Assembly (NCBI RefSeq): GCF_019443125.1
Contig: NZ_JAHYXK010000008.1
Location: 62,001 to 126,000, forward strand
Source of the DNA: Pontibacter aydingkolensis
Lineage (GTDB): Bacteria > Bacteroidota > Bacteroidia > Cytophagales > Hymenobacteraceae
Length of the DNA stretch: 64,000 nucleotides
Direction: 5' to 3'
Shown here: one piece after another, positions 1-8,765 of the stretch
How positions within the stretch are numbered: position 1 is the first letter of the stretch
How the letters are laid out: every line of letters begins with the position of its first letter
Position numbers and translations under genes: made by a program
The notes under the pieces: generated by a model
Seen by the model: the letters and a program-made list of their open reading frames with translations, nothing else
Told to the model about the DNA's origin: nothing
The model's database searches: none

Positions 1-1
1 T

Positions 2-1690
2 AAAACACCCTACGAAAAAGGCAACGGCAACCAAACCGCCACCTACGACGAAGCCATTGACTGGTACCGCAGCCTCGACAAAGTATACGATGAGGTAAAG
101 ATGGTGCCTTACGGTTACACCGATTCCGGCAGACTGCTGCATTTGGTTATTGTTTCTACTGACAAAGACTTTGACCCTGCTTCAGTAAAGCAGAAAAACA
201 AACGTGTGCTGCTGATACAAAATGGTATTCACCCCGGTGAGCCGGAAGGAATTGATGCTACCATGATGCTTGCCCGTGATTACCTGCAGGATAAGAACAA
301 GCGCAAACAGCTTGACAATGTAGTGCTGGCCATTATACCAGTTTATAACATTGGCGGTGCCCTTAACCGCAACAGCCACACCCGCACCAATCAGAACGGG
401 CCAGAAGAGTATGGCTTTAGGGGCAATGCCCGCAACCTGGACCTGAACCGCGACTACATCAAAACTGACTCCCGCAATGCGGAGCTGTTCCATTTGATCT
501 TCCGCGACTGGGATCCTGACGTTTTTATGGACAACCATACATCAAACGGGGCAGATTACCAGCACGTAATGACACTGATCGCCACGCAGCACAACAAGTT
601 AAACCCAACCCTGGCCGGTTACCTGAAGCAAAAAATGCTGCCAGCACTTTACGATGGCATGCAGAAAGACAAGTTCCCGATGGTGCCTTACATGAACACA
701 ATTGGCGAGACACCGGAAAAAGGGATTACTGGTTTTATGGAGTCGCCGAGGTATGCTACCGGTTATACTGCGCTATACAACACCATAGGCTTTGTACCTG
801 AAACGCACATGCTAAAACCGTTTAACCAACGGGTGCAGGCAACTTATAAACTCATGGAAAACATGATCAAAACAGTGCACCGCGATGCCGATGAGATAGG
901 AAAACTGAGAGCCAAAGCAAAGCAGGAAACACTAACGCAGCAAAGTTTTGCCTTGAACTGGAAACTGGACACGACTAAGGTAGAGCAGATCCCTTTTCTG
1001 GGGTATGCGGCAAAGTATAAACCTAGCGAGGTAAGCGGCCTGGAGCGTTTATACTATGACCGCAAGGCTCCCTACAGCACTAAATTAAACTACTACAACG
1101 AGTTTAAGCCTACCACTACTGTACAGAAACCTGTAGCCTACATCATACCTTTTGCCTGGCGTGAGGTAATTGACCGCCTGAAGACAGATAAGGTAGAAAT
1201 GAAGCAGCTTAAGCGGGACACAACACTGCAGGTAGAAACCTACTACATCACAGATTACAAAACAGGCCAACGTGCCTATGAAGGTCACTACCTGCATTCG
1301 GATATAAAAGTGGAAGCCCGTACCATGCAACGCCAGTTCCTGAAAGGCGATTATATAGTATACTTAAACCAGCCAGCCAATCGCTTTTTAGTGGAAACCC
1401 TGGAGCCGCAGGCCATCGATTCATACTTTGCCTGGAATTTCTTCGATTCTATACTGATGCAGAAAGAATACTTTTCAAGTTACGTGTTTGAGGACCTGGC
1501 AGCGGATTACATAAAAAAGGACCCTAAACTAAAAAAGCGCCTGGAAGAACGCAGGAAACAAGACCCTGAATTTGCCAGAAGTGCCCGCGCTCAACTAGAC
1601 TTTGTGTACCGCAACTCGCCACACTATGAGTTTACCCACAACATGTACCCTGTAGGCAGGCTGATGCAGGATATAAAGCTGCCGCTATAA
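2..1690 (+). CDS. M14 family zinc metallocarboxypeptidase, 5' truncated by the window
   Basis: The reading frame is already open at base 2, so the start lies upstream of the window and only the 3' part is seen (about 562 residues). The visible start, TPYEKGNGNQTATYDEAIDWY, is typical of Bacteroidota M14 peptidases. The zinc-binding motif is HPGEPEG with a further histidine in MDNHTSNGADY, and the probable catalytic glutamate is in FVPETHML. These are the expected HxxE...H and E of an M14 carboxypeptidase. The family removes C-terminal residues from peptides; these long Bacteroidota forms are usually secreted, but the signal peptide would lie outside the window. A strong terminator follows, so this ends its transcription unit. 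Confidence 0.9.
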   Translation, partial: KTPYEKGNGNQTATYDEAIDWYRSLDKVYDEVKMVPYGYTDSGRLLHLVIVSTDKDFDPASVKQKNKRVLLIQNGIHPGEPEGIDATMMLARDYLQDKNKRKQLDNVVLAIIPVYNIGGALNRNSHTRTNQNGPEEYGFRGNARNLDLNRDYIKTDSRNAELFHLIFRDWDPDVFMDNHTSNGADYQHVMTLIATQHNKLNPTLAGYLKQKMLPALYDGMQKDKFPMVPYMNTIGETPEKGITGFMESPRYATGYTALYNTIGFVPETHMLKPFNQRVQATYKLMENMIKTVHRDADEIGKLRAKAKQETLTQQSFALNWKLDTTKVEQIPFLGYAAKYKPSEVSGLERLYYDRKAPYSTKLNYYNEFKPTTTVQKPVAYIIPFAWREVIDRLKTDKVEMKQLKRDTTLQVETYYITDYKTGQRAYEGHYLHSDIKVEARTMQRQFLKGDYIVYLNQPANRFLVETLEPQAIDSYFAWNFFDSILMQKEYFSSYVFEDLAADYIKKDPKLKKRLEERRKQDPEFARSARAQLDFVYRNSPHYEFTHNMYPVGRLMQDIKLPL

Positions 1691-1699
1691 ATTACTGAA

Positions 1700-1755
1700 A
1701 CAAGTACAAAGTATAAAAGCTACCTGATTAGGTGGCTTTTATACTTTATACTTGT
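1700..1755 (+). terminator. Long hairpin terminator after the M14 peptidase
   Basis: Two 26-base arms (1700-1725 and 1730-1755) pair around a 4-base loop, with only two mismatches that become G-U pairs. The distal arm contains TTTT. It lies 10 bases after the stop codon. The stem contains the AAGTATA/TATACTT word three times, so the genome-wide word is also used in hairpins. Confidence 0.75.
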
Positions 1756-1834
1756 TAGTAAATCTGTCTCCAGATTAAGTCATTTATACATTTATACATT
1801 TTCCATCGTACAGCATCCATTAACCTGAAAATAG

Positions 1835-1888
1835 TTGCAGCTAACAAAATTTCTGCATTACTTTGGAACACAATAGTAATACTATTGT
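1835..1888 (+). promoter_or_regulatory. Candidate promoter with operator-like palindrome upstream of the SulP gene
   Basis: TTACTTTG at 1858-1865 matches the Bacteroidota -7 box TAnnTTTG at all but one position, and TTG at 1835-1837 is a possible -33 element 20 bases upstream. A palindrome, ACAATAGT-AAT-ACTATTGT (1870-1888), falls where transcription would start. Its size suits a dimeric repressor. The TetR regulator encoded at the end of this operon is an obvious candidate ligand, but that link is inference. Confidence 0.5.
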
Positions 1889-1929
1889 TAAAAAAGATAT
1901 TACTTTAGAAATTATCAGCATGTATATTT

Positions 1930-3489
1930 ATGATCAGCTTTAAAGAACTCAAGAGTGATTTGCCAGCAGGCATAGTGGTTTTCCTGGTGGCCGTACCGCT
2001 GTGTTTAGGCATAGCCATGGCATCTGGCGCCCCGCTTTTTTCAGGAATTATTGCAGGTATAGTTGGGGGTATTGTGGTTACCCTGATCAGTGGCTCTCAG
2101 TTAGGCGTTAGTGGTCCTGCGGCAGGCCTGGCTGTGATTGTGTTACACGCCATTCAGGACCTTGGAAGCTTTGAAGTTTTCCTTTCTGCAGTAGTGTTAG
2201 CTGGCGTTATTCAGCTTGTACTTGGCTTTCTGAAGGCTGGTAGTATTGGCTATTACTTTCCTACATCCGTTATCAAAGGAATGTTGGCTGGTATCGGTGT
2301 TATTATTATCCTGAAACAGATACCGCATGCTTTCGGCTACGACGAGAATTTCCAGGGCAATATGCATTTCCTGGAGCCACAGGGCGGCACAACTTTCTCA
2401 GAAATCTTTAAAGCTATCAATTATATTACTCCGGCAGCTGTTATTATCAGTGTGCTGTCGTTATTCATACTTGTATTCTGGGACCAGGTACTTTCTAAAA
2501 AGAGCAGAATATTTCAGCTGATACAAGGCCCTCTGGTAGTAGTACTGCTTGGAATCGCCTTAAACGTAGTGTTTCAGAACTTTTTCCCGCACCTGGCCTT
2601 ACGCGATAATCATTTGGTAACTTTGCCTGTAGCTGACAGCCTTGGTGGTTTCTTTAACCAGTTCACAACGCCAGATTTTAGCCGCATACTTAGCTATGAG
2701 GTAATCTTTATGGCTGGCACACTGGCCGTTGTAGCAAGTTTAGAAACGCTTCTTTGCCTTGAGGCTACTGATAAACTGGACCCTTACAAGCGCATAAGCC
2801 CTGCCAACCGCGAGTTAAAGGCACAGGGTGTGGGTAACATCGTTTCAGGTTTGATTGGTGGCTTACCACTAACACAGGTTATTGTAAGAAGCTCTGCCAA
2901 CATACAATCTGGTGGTAAAACAAAGCTTTCTGCCTTTATACACGGGGTGCTTATACTTGCTTTTGTTATTGCCATACCAAATATCCTTAACATGATACCA
3001 TTGGCAAGCTTGGCTGCTATCCTGTTGATGGTAGGCTACAAACTAGCTAAGCCAGACCTGTTTAAGAGTATGTACCGCAACGGCATGATGCAATTTCTGC
3101 CTTTCATTATCACCATTATCGCCATCGTGTTCACCGATCTTTTAACGGGTATTGGTATAGGCATGGCTGTTGCGATCTTCTTCATACTTAAGAATAGCTA
3201 CCAGGTGTCTCACTTTATGCGTAAGGAGAAGACTATGGAAGGCACAGTAAAGTACCATATGGTGCTTGCCGAAGAAGTTACTTTCCTTAATAAGGGCAAC
3301 ATTTTACAGACCCTGCGAAAGGTACCTGAGGGAGCTGAACTGGAAATAGACTATACAAAGTCTGCTGTAGTTGATCACGATGTAAAGGAGCTGATCGAAG
3401 ACTTTAAAGAAACAGCTCACACCAAAAATATTAAGTTAACTATACATGAAATACAAAAAGAAGACATGAAGCTAGAGTCTTCTTTGTAA
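1930..3489 (+). CDS. SulP (SLC26) family anion transporter, probable bicarbonate transporter
   Basis: A 519-residue integral membrane protein of the SulP family. The N-terminus (DLPAGIVVFLVAVPLCLGIA, then SGPAAGLAVIV) is the family's first-helix signature, followed by many hydrophobic segments. The last 90 or so residues (from about 425) are soluble and look like a short, degenerate STAS domain. SulP members exchange or import anions such as sulfate or bicarbonate. The next gene, 32 bases on, is a beta-carbonic anhydrase, and SulP plus carbonic anhydrase pairs are generally read as bicarbonate uptake systems; the substrate here is inferred from that context. No sulfate assimilation gene is nearby. 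Transcribed with the carbonic anhydrase and TetR genes. Confidence 0.9.
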   Translation: MISFKELKSDLPAGIVVFLVAVPLCLGIAMASGAPLFSGIIAGIVGGIVVTLISGSQLGVSGPAAGLAVIVLHAIQDLGSFEVFLSAVVLAGVIQLVLGFLKAGSIGYYFPTSVIKGMLAGIGVIIILKQIPHAFGYDENFQGNMHFLEPQGGTTFSEIFKAINYITPAAVIISVLSLFILVFWDQVLSKKSRIFQLIQGPLVVVLLGIALNVVFQNFFPHLALRDNHLVTLPVADSLGGFFNQFTTPDFSRILSYEVIFMAGTLAVVASLETLLCLEATDKLDPYKRISPANRELKAQGVGNIVSGLIGGLPLTQVIVRSSANIQSGGKTKLSAFIHGVLILAFVIAIPNILNMIPLASLAAILLMVGYKLAKPDLFKSMYRNGMMQFLPFIITIIAIVFTDLLTGIGIGMAVAIFFILKNSYQVSHFMRKEKTMEGTVKYHMVLAEEVTFLNKGNILQTLRKVPEGAELEIDYTKSAVVDHDVKELIEDFKETAHTKNIKLTIHEIQKEDMKLESSL

Positions 3490-3521
3490 AAATCCCTAAA
3501 CTTATAAATCATAAAAAACAT

Positions 3522-4193
3522 ATGAGAACCCAAACGAAAGAAACTCAGGCTCAACTTACGCCAGCTAAAGCAATAGAAATATTAGTAGAAGGAAACAAGC
3601 GCTTTGTTAACAACCAAAAAGCCGACAGAAACCTGTTACAGCAGGTAAAAGAAACATCTACTGGCCAGTACCCATTCGCCATCATACTTAGTTGCATCGA
3701 CTCCAGAACATCTTCCGAGTTGATCTTTGACCTTGGAATGGGTGATATTTTCAACGCCAGAATTGCGGGCAATATCGTAAACGAAGACATCCTGGGAAGT
3801 ATGGAGTTTGCCTGTAAAGTAGCAGGTTCTAAGCTGATTGTGGTATTGGGCCATACTAAGTGCGGTGCAGTTAAAGGCGCCTGCGACCACGTAGAACTGG
3901 GTAACCTTACAGGTCTGGTTAAAAAGATCGAGCCTTCTGTAAATTCTGTTGAAACAGAAGGTGAAAAAAATTCTTCAAATTCTGAGTTTGTAGAAAAAGT
4001 AGCTGAGGCCAACGTGCACAGAATGCTTGATGAGATTCAGGAGAAAAGCAGTATTCTTAAAGAAATGATTGAAAAGGGAGAGATTGGCATTATAGGAGGT
4101 ATGTATGATGTTGAAACTGGCGAAGTTGATTTTTACGAGCAAACCTTTAATAAGAGCGGCGCATTAAATGAGGAGCTTGCTGGCAAACGTTAG
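3522..4193 (+). CDS. Beta-class carbonic anhydrase
   Basis: A 223-residue cytoplasmic zinc enzyme interconverting CO2 and bicarbonate. The beta-class zinc site is complete: C58 with D60 and R62 (CIDSR), and H111 and C114 (HTKCGAVKGA). Length fits the family. It begins 32 bases after the SulP gene and its last 26 bases overlap the downstream TetR gene, so the three form an operon. Together with the transporter it probably supplies or balances cytoplasmic bicarbonate. An insertion rich in E and S around residues 145-160 is a small deviation from compact family members. Confidence 0.95.
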   Translation: MRTQTKETQAQLTPAKAIEILVEGNKRFVNNQKADRNLLQQVKETSTGQYPFAIILSCIDSRTSSELIFDLGMGDIFNARIAGNIVNEDILGSMEFACKVAGSKLIVVLGHTKCGAVKGACDHVELGNLTGLVKKIEPSVNSVETEGEKNSSNSEFVEKVAEANVHRMLDEIQEKSSILKEMIEKGEIGIIGGMYDVETGEVDFYEQTFNKSGALNEELAGKR

Positions 4194-4848
4194 AATAACC
4201 GTTGATGAGAAGGTATACCTCAAAGATCCTGAAAGCACGACAAAAGGGCAGCAGATCATTGAGAACAGTATCTTGCTTATTGATGAGTTAGGTCTGGAAT
4301 CCTTTACCTTTAAAAAACTTGCCGAAAAAATAGGCACCACCGAAGCCACCATTTACAGGTATTTTGAGAGCAAGCACATGCTGCTTGTTTACCTGATATC
4401 GTGGTACTGGAACTGGCTGGAGTACCGGTTGGTGTTTTCTACCAGCAACATTGCTTCGGCAGAGGAAAAACTCAGGATCGCGATCAGGCTCTTATCCGGC
4501 AAGGTTGAAAACGATATGGATTTTGCCCATATCAGCGAAGTGGTTCTGCAAAGGATCGTGGTGGCAGAATCTGCGAAGGCTTATTTAACTAAAGAGGTAG
4601 ATGCCGATAACAAGGAAGGATTCTTTTTTAGTTACAAGAGGTTGTGCAAACGCATTTCCATGTTTATTCAGGAAATAAACCCTGCGTACAAATACCCTGA
4701 TTCGTTGGTTTCTACTGTGGCAGAAAGTGCCCACTACCAGATTTTTTTCTCGAAGCACCTGCCATCGCTAACAAACATAGACGATAGCAAAAAAGGACAG
4801 TTGGAAGACTTTTTAACAGATCTGGTGTTTAAAGCAATAGTAAAGTAG
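4168..4848 (+). CDS. TetR/AcrR family transcriptional regulator
   Basis: A 226-residue protein with a TetR-type helix-turn-helix at about residues 46-72 (FTFKKLAEKIGTTEATIYRYFESK) followed by an all-helical ligand-binding region. The N-terminal 20 residues precede the usual TetR core. The ATG at 4168 overlaps the carbonic anhydrase by 26 bases; no in-frame ATG occurs before the helix-turn-helix, so the overlap is probably real and implies translational coupling. It is likely to control its own operon, possibly through the palindrome at 1870-1888. The ligand is unknown. Confidence 0.88.
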   Translation: MRSLLANVRITVDEKVYLKDPESTTKGQQIIENSILLIDELGLESFTFKKLAEKIGTTEATIYRYFESKHMLLVYLISWYWNWLEYRLVFSTSNIASAEEKLRIAIRLLSGKVENDMDFAHISEVVLQRIVVAESAKAYLTKEVDADNKEGFFFSYKRLCKRISMFIQEINPAYKYPDSLVSTVAESAHYQIFFSKHLPSLTNIDDSKKGQLEDFLTDLVFKAIVK

Positions 4849-4892
4849 CCCCGTTAAGGTTTAATTAGATGTTTAAAATAGAAGTATAAAAT

Positions 4893-4923
4893 AAAAAAGG
4901 CCACCCATAAGGTGGCCTTTTTT
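4893..4923. terminator. Bidirectional terminator
   Basis: A perfect GGCCACC/GGTGGCC stem (4899-4905 and 4911-4917) with loop CATAA, flanked by A6 on the left and T6 on the right. It can stop both the TetR operon (plus strand) and the convergent PhzF-like gene (minus strand). Confidence 0.9.
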
Positions 4924-4926
4924 ATT

Positions 4927-5715
4927 TTATACTTCTATCTCTCCAGTTAAGTAAGTCACTGCCTTACCGGTAATTTTAACCCTGTCGCCGGCAAGCTCGC
5001 AGGTAAGATTGCCTTGTCGTTTCGATAGTTGCCTGGCCTTAAGTATAGTTTTATCAAGTCGCTGGCTCCAGAAAGGAGTAAGTGTGGTGTGCGCAGAGCC
5101 TGTTACCGGGTCTTCGTTTATACCTACCTGCGGACAGAAAAAGCGTGATACGAAATCAACATCTTCACCCGGTGCAGTCACGATTACACCCCTGCCCCCA
5201 GCTTGCTCCACCATCCTGAAATCCGGGTTAAGTGCCGCTACATCCTGTTGCGACGGGAACAAAAGCATAAAGTCTGTTTTACCTTTATAGGCAGCTTCTG
5301 GCTTTTGCCCAAGCGCTTCTACGAGCACCTGTGGCACTTCAATCTGAGTAAGGGTATCAACCGGAAAGTCCAAGGTAAGTTCTTCGCCATTTCTGGTTAC
5401 CGCCAGCTGGCCACTGTTCCGGGAATCGAGTACTATACGATCTGTTGGATGGTTGTAATACTTAAACAGCACATAGGCCGCGGCCAGCGTGGCGTGTCCG
5501 CAAAGGTCTACCTCTACTGTTGGCGTGAACCATCTTATCTCATATCCATCGCCTGCAGGCACTACAAAAGCTGTTTCGGCCAGGTTGTTTTCTGATGCTA
5601 TATGTTGCATTTTCTCAGCCTCCAGCCACTTATCGAGCACACAAACAGCAGCCGGGTTGCCGCCAAAAACCTTATCTGTAAAAGCGTCTATCTGGTATAG
5701 TTTTATATTTTGCAT
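4927..5715 (-). CDS. PhzF family isomerase-like protein
   Basis: A 262-residue protein of the PhzF/YddE superfamily (diaminopimelate-epimerase fold). The start is the ATG at 5713-5715 giving MQNIKLYQIDAFTDKVFGGN, the classical family N-terminus; a longer frame extends to 5784 but adds unrelated residues. The putative catalytic E47 is in NLAETAFV. The other family motifs, LCGHATLAAA and NEDPVTGSAH, are present. PhzF itself isomerises a phenazine precursor, but no other phenazine gene is present, so the true substrate is unknown. It stands alone and converges on the TetR operon across a shared terminator. Confidence 0.88.
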   Translation of the reverse strand: MQNIKLYQIDAFTDKVFGGNPAAVCVLDKWLEAEKMQHIASENNLAETAFVVPAGDGYEIRWFTPTVEVDLCGHATLAAAYVLFKYYNHPTDRIVLDSRNSGQLAVTRNGEELTLDFPVDTLTQIEVPQVLVEALGQKPEAAYKGKTDFMLLFPSQQDVAALNPDFRMVEQAGGRGVIVTAPGEDVDFVSRFFCPQVGINEDPVTGSAHTTLTPFWSQRLDKTILKARQLSKRQGNLTCELAGDRVKITGKAVTYLTGEIEV

Positions 5716-5840
5716 AGATGTTAAAGTATAAATAATGCCTGCGTTGGCTCCCGCAAAATAGTAAAAATATGTAAGCCGGCACATTTAAACCTGCGTTGCC
5801 ATACACCAGTATAACCCAGAGCCTAAACTATACTTTAACC

Positions 5841-6350
5841 ATGCTATATGTAACGCAACACCTGCTCAAACCCGGCAGGCATATTCCTAACAACCAAACG
5901 CTGCCTGTGCTATACTACCAGCAAGTATACACGGATAGCCATAACCTGACATCGGAGTTCAAAAAATCCTTTGCGAAGAATAACTGGACAGGAACCTGGG
6001 TAAATGGCGTTTTTGACTACCACCATTACCACAGCAAATCGCATGAAGTGCTGGGCGTGGCAGGCGGCTCTGCAGAACTTATACTTGGAGGCCCTGACGG
6101 AACAGTTTTTGAAGTAAAGGCCGGTGACATGGTGGTGCTGCCTGCCGGCACAGGCCATTGTTTACAAAGCGCTTCCCCAGATTTTAAAGTGGTAGGCGCT
6201 TACCCCAATGGCCAGGAAAACTACGACATCTGCACAGAAGATGACGACATTAAGGCAAAACAAAAGAACATACAGCAAGTGCCCTTACCAACCACTGACC
6301 CCGTTGCCGGAGAACATGGCCTGTTAACAGAATACTGGAAAGCGCAGTAA
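5841..6350 (+). CDS. Cupin domain protein
   Basis: A 170-residue single-domain cupin. Metal-binding residues are visible as HYHSKSHE (H62, H64, H68, E69) and H106 in the second motif (AGDMVVLPAGTGH). The start at 5841 is preferred because upstream in-frame residues are not cupin-like. This type is common in Bacteroidota and usually unassigned; a metal-dependent sugar isomerase or dioxygenase role is possible but unproven. It diverges from the PhzF-like gene. Confidence 0.8.
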   Translation: MLYVTQHLLKPGRHIPNNQTLPVLYYQQVYTDSHNLTSEFKKSFAKNNWTGTWVNGVFDYHHYHSKSHEVLGVAGGSAELILGGPDGTVFEVKAGDMVVLPAGTGHCLQSASPDFKVVGAYPNGQENYDICTEDDDIKAKQKNIQQVPLPTTDPVAGEHGLLTEYWKAQ

Positions 6351-6434
6351 CCTATGCAGGCACATCATACGCAGCGCAGGCAAGGCCATTCTGCAACACA
6401 GGAAAAACGCCTCAAAAAATTAATGGCTAAACCT

Positions 6435-6442
6435 TATATTTG
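6435..6442 (+). promoter_or_regulatory. -7 box for the PQQ/cytochrome gene
   Basis: TATATTTG is an exact match to the Bacteroidota -7 element TAnnTTTG, 48 bases before the ATG at 6491. No convincing -33 element was seen. Confidence 0.5.
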
Positions 6443-6490
6443 CTACCAGGCTTATACTTTAGCCTAAGCACTTCACCCTAATTTATACAT

Positions 6491-7972
6491 ATGATCAAAT
6501 CACAGCATTTGCTTTCCTATATAGCTGTCGCACTTATCAGCTTCGGAAGCTGCACTAACTCTACGCCAAGCACTCCAACCAGTACTGACACTACAGCTTC
6601 TGCCAGCACAACAACTGGGCAGGCACTGAGCACAGCTTCTCCGCAATTACAAAGCGCTAAGGCAGCCTATATAAGTTACTGTTCCGGTTGCCATGGCGAG
6701 GAACTGGAGGCTTTTACAGACCGAAAATGGAAGCATGGCAGCTCTGATGAGGACCTCTTTAAAGCCATAAAACATGGTTACCCCGATGAGGGAATGCCTG
6801 CCTTTGACAAAGCATTTACCGACGAGCAAATAAAAGGACTGGTAGCTTACATACAAGAAGGTATAAAGCAGGTTAAGCAATACGATTTTAGCGATGAAAA
6901 CACCCTGGCAGCTATTCAGAGATCAGAAAAGCTGAGTTTTAAGCTTGATACAGTAGTAAGCGGCCTGGAAGTGCCTTGGGGCATGGCCTTTTTGCCAAAC
7001 GGCGATATGCTGATAACGGAGCGTTTGGGTATACTTTACCGCCTAACCAACGACAAGCAACTGCAGAAGATAAGCGGCGCACCTGAGGTTTTGGCCCAGG
7101 GGCAGGGAGGCTTGCTCGATGTTGAACTGCATCCGGATTTTAAAAAGAACAATACCGTTTACCTGTCTTACTCTGCTATCAAAAAAGAGGGAACAAACAC
7201 CTTATCTACCACTGCCGTTATGCGTGCGCAACTGGACGGCAACCAACTTACAAACCATAAGGTGATATTTGAGGCACTGCCTTATGCCAGAACACGCCAC
7301 CACTACGGCTCCCGCCTGGAGTTTGGCCGCGATGGCTATTTATACTTGTCGGTTGGTGACAGGGGCAACCACGACGAGAACCCGCAAAGCCTGGAGCGCC
7401 ACCCGGGAAAAGTACACCGCATTAAAGACGATGGAAGTATACCTGCTGATAACCCGTTTGTAAACAAAGCCGGCGCTGTGGCAAGTACGTACTCTTACGG
7501 CCACCGCAATATACAGGGCATGGCCATACACCCCAAAACAGGCGACATCTGGACACACGAGCACGGCCCGAGAGGAGGCGACGAAGTAAACATTTCTGGA
7601 AAAGCAAAGAACTACGGCTGGCCGGTTATCTCTTACGGCATTAACTATAACGGCACTGTTTTAACCGAACTTACCAAGAAAGAAGGAATGGAACAGCCGC
7701 TGTGGTACTGGGTACCTTCTATTGCTCCGTCGGGTATGGCTTTCGTAACCGGGAACCGCTACAAAGGCTGGGAAAACGACTTGATGGTTGGCTCGCTACG
7801 TTTCCAGTTCCTGAGCAGGCTGGAGATGAATGGAAACAAGATTGTAAAGGAAGAGAAACTACTCAAGAACATAGGCCGCGTGCGTGACGTGAAAATGAGC
7901 CCTGACGGATACCTATATGTAGCTGTAGAGAAGCCGGGTATAATTTACAGGCTTGTACCGGTGCAATTGTAG
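6491..7972 (+). CDS. Cytochrome c - PQQ-dependent sugar dehydrogenase fusion lipoprotein
   Basis: A 493-residue exported protein. The N-terminus is hydrophobic and ends in FGSC (C21), a likely lipoprotein signal, followed by a Ser/Thr-rich linker (about 22-50). A small cytochrome c domain has the haem site CSGCH (64-68) and a likely axial Met in YPDEGMPAF. From about residue 150 the protein is a glucose/sorbosone dehydrogenase-type beta-propeller (VPWGMAFLPNGDMLITER, GGLLDVELHPDF, YGHRNIQGMA, HEHGPRGGDEVN), the YliI-like aldose dehydrogenase family that uses PQQ. The fused haem would accept electrons directly. It probably sits in the periplasm or on the outer membrane. The exact sugar cannot be told. 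Confidence 0.9.
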   Translation: MIKSQHLLSYIAVALISFGSCTNSTPSTPTSTDTTASASTTTGQALSTASPQLQSAKAAYISYCSGCHGEELEAFTDRKWKHGSSDEDLFKAIKHGYPDEGMPAFDKAFTDEQIKGLVAYIQEGIKQVKQYDFSDENTLAAIQRSEKLSFKLDTVVSGLEVPWGMAFLPNGDMLITERLGILYRLTNDKQLQKISGAPEVLAQGQGGLLDVELHPDFKKNNTVYLSYSAIKKEGTNTLSTTAVMRAQLDGNQLTNHKVIFEALPYARTRHHYGSRLEFGRDGYLYLSVGDRGNHDENPQSLERHPGKVHRIKDDGSIPADNPFVNKAGAVASTYSYGHRNIQGMAIHPKTGDIWTHEHGPRGGDEVNISGKAKNYGWPVISYGINYNGTVLTELTKKEGMEQPLWYWVPSIAPSGMAFVTGNRYKGWENDLMVGSLRFQFLSRLEMNGNKIVKEEKLLKNIGRVRDVKMSPDGYLYVAVEKPGIIYRLVPVQL

Positions 7973-7994
7973 TTAAGAATGTAAAAGCTAATAA

Positions 7995-8030
7995 GGGCAG
8001 GTATTCCAAACGGAGTACCTGCCCTTTTTT
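7995..8030 (+). terminator. Rho-independent terminator
   Basis: A perfect GGGCAGGTA/TACCTGCCC stem (7995-8003 and 8016-8024) followed by T6, 22 bases after the sugar dehydrogenase stop codon. Confidence 0.92.
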
Positions 8031-8133
8031 GTTACCTCACCCAGTTGTTCTCCACAATCAGGTTAGAGAAAGCAAAGAAGTTAGCAAGTATATGTGCCAG
8101 TGCAGGGATAAGGATGCGCTGTTGTGCTGCATG

Positions 8134-8760
8134 TTAAAGATGTTTAAGGTCAGCGAACTGTTTTATACTTTCTACTTCTACCTCTACCGTACCAAAGCCG
8201 TAGGCAGCAAGTATAAAAGGCACCTGCGCTATCTGGCTGGCCTCATAATCGCCGGTAGTGTCGCCAATGTAAACCGCTTGCTGCAGGTTGTTTCTGCTGA
8301 CTACCTCCCGTATATTTTCACCTTTCGACATGCCTTTGTTACCATAACACTCGTGGTCGGTAAAGTATGCGTGCAGACTATGATGCTCCAGAAACGTTTC
8401 GATGTAGCCACTCTGGCAGTTGCTCACGATAGCCAGCTTATACTTGCCCTTTAAAAATTCAAGCGTTTCCTTTACCTCCGGATACAACACTCCTCCCCGC
8501 TCCTGCAGTGTTTCAAGTTCAAGACGGGCACATAGCTGTTTAAGCTTTTCGCGCTTCTCACCTTTCAGGTCCGGGAAAAGTTTATCGTAAATAGCATCGT
8601 AAGGCATGCCAGCCAGTCCCCGCACAGTCTCTGCCGTTATACTTTTGTCTGACATCCCCAACTGGTCCAAGGCTTTCTGCCAAGCAATGGCTATAGTTTC
8701 AGTAGAGTCCCAGAGCGTACCGTCCAGGTCGAATATGATGCTATCTAAAGTTGATTTCAT
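8134..8760 (-). CDS. HAD family hydrolase (phosphoglycolate phosphatase-like)
   Basis: A 208-residue HAD phosphatase. Motif I is FDLDGTLWDS with nucleophile D11 and acid D13; motif II is IVSNCQSG; the C-terminal acidic motif is VYIGDTTGDYEAS. A helical cap follows motif I, as in phosphoglycolate phosphatase and beta-phosphoglucomutase. The substrate cannot be assigned. It lies 5 bases downstream of the DUF3267 gene on the same strand, so the two are probably co-transcribed. No terminator was found in the 100 bases after its stop. Confidence 0.88.
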   Translation of the reverse strand: MKSTLDSIIFDLDGTLWDSTETIAIAWQKALDQLGMSDKSITAETVRGLAGMPYDAIYDKLFPDLKGEKREKLKQLCARLELETLQERGGVLYPEVKETLEFLKGKYKLAIVSNCQSGYIETFLEHHSLHAYFTDHECYGNKGMSKGENIREVVSRNNLQQAVYIGDTTGDYEASQIAQVPFILAAYGFGTVEVEVESIKQFADLKHL

Positions 8761-8765
8761 GTTTT

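Noticed and set aside
4927..5715. Phenazine biosynthesis cluster
   Set aside because: Only a PhzF-superfamily gene is present; no other phenazine gene occurs in the window.
8029..8454. A 141-codon plus-strand frame antisense to the HAD phosphatase
   Set aside because: Its product has no family features, and the opposite strand encodes a clear HAD enzyme over the same span.
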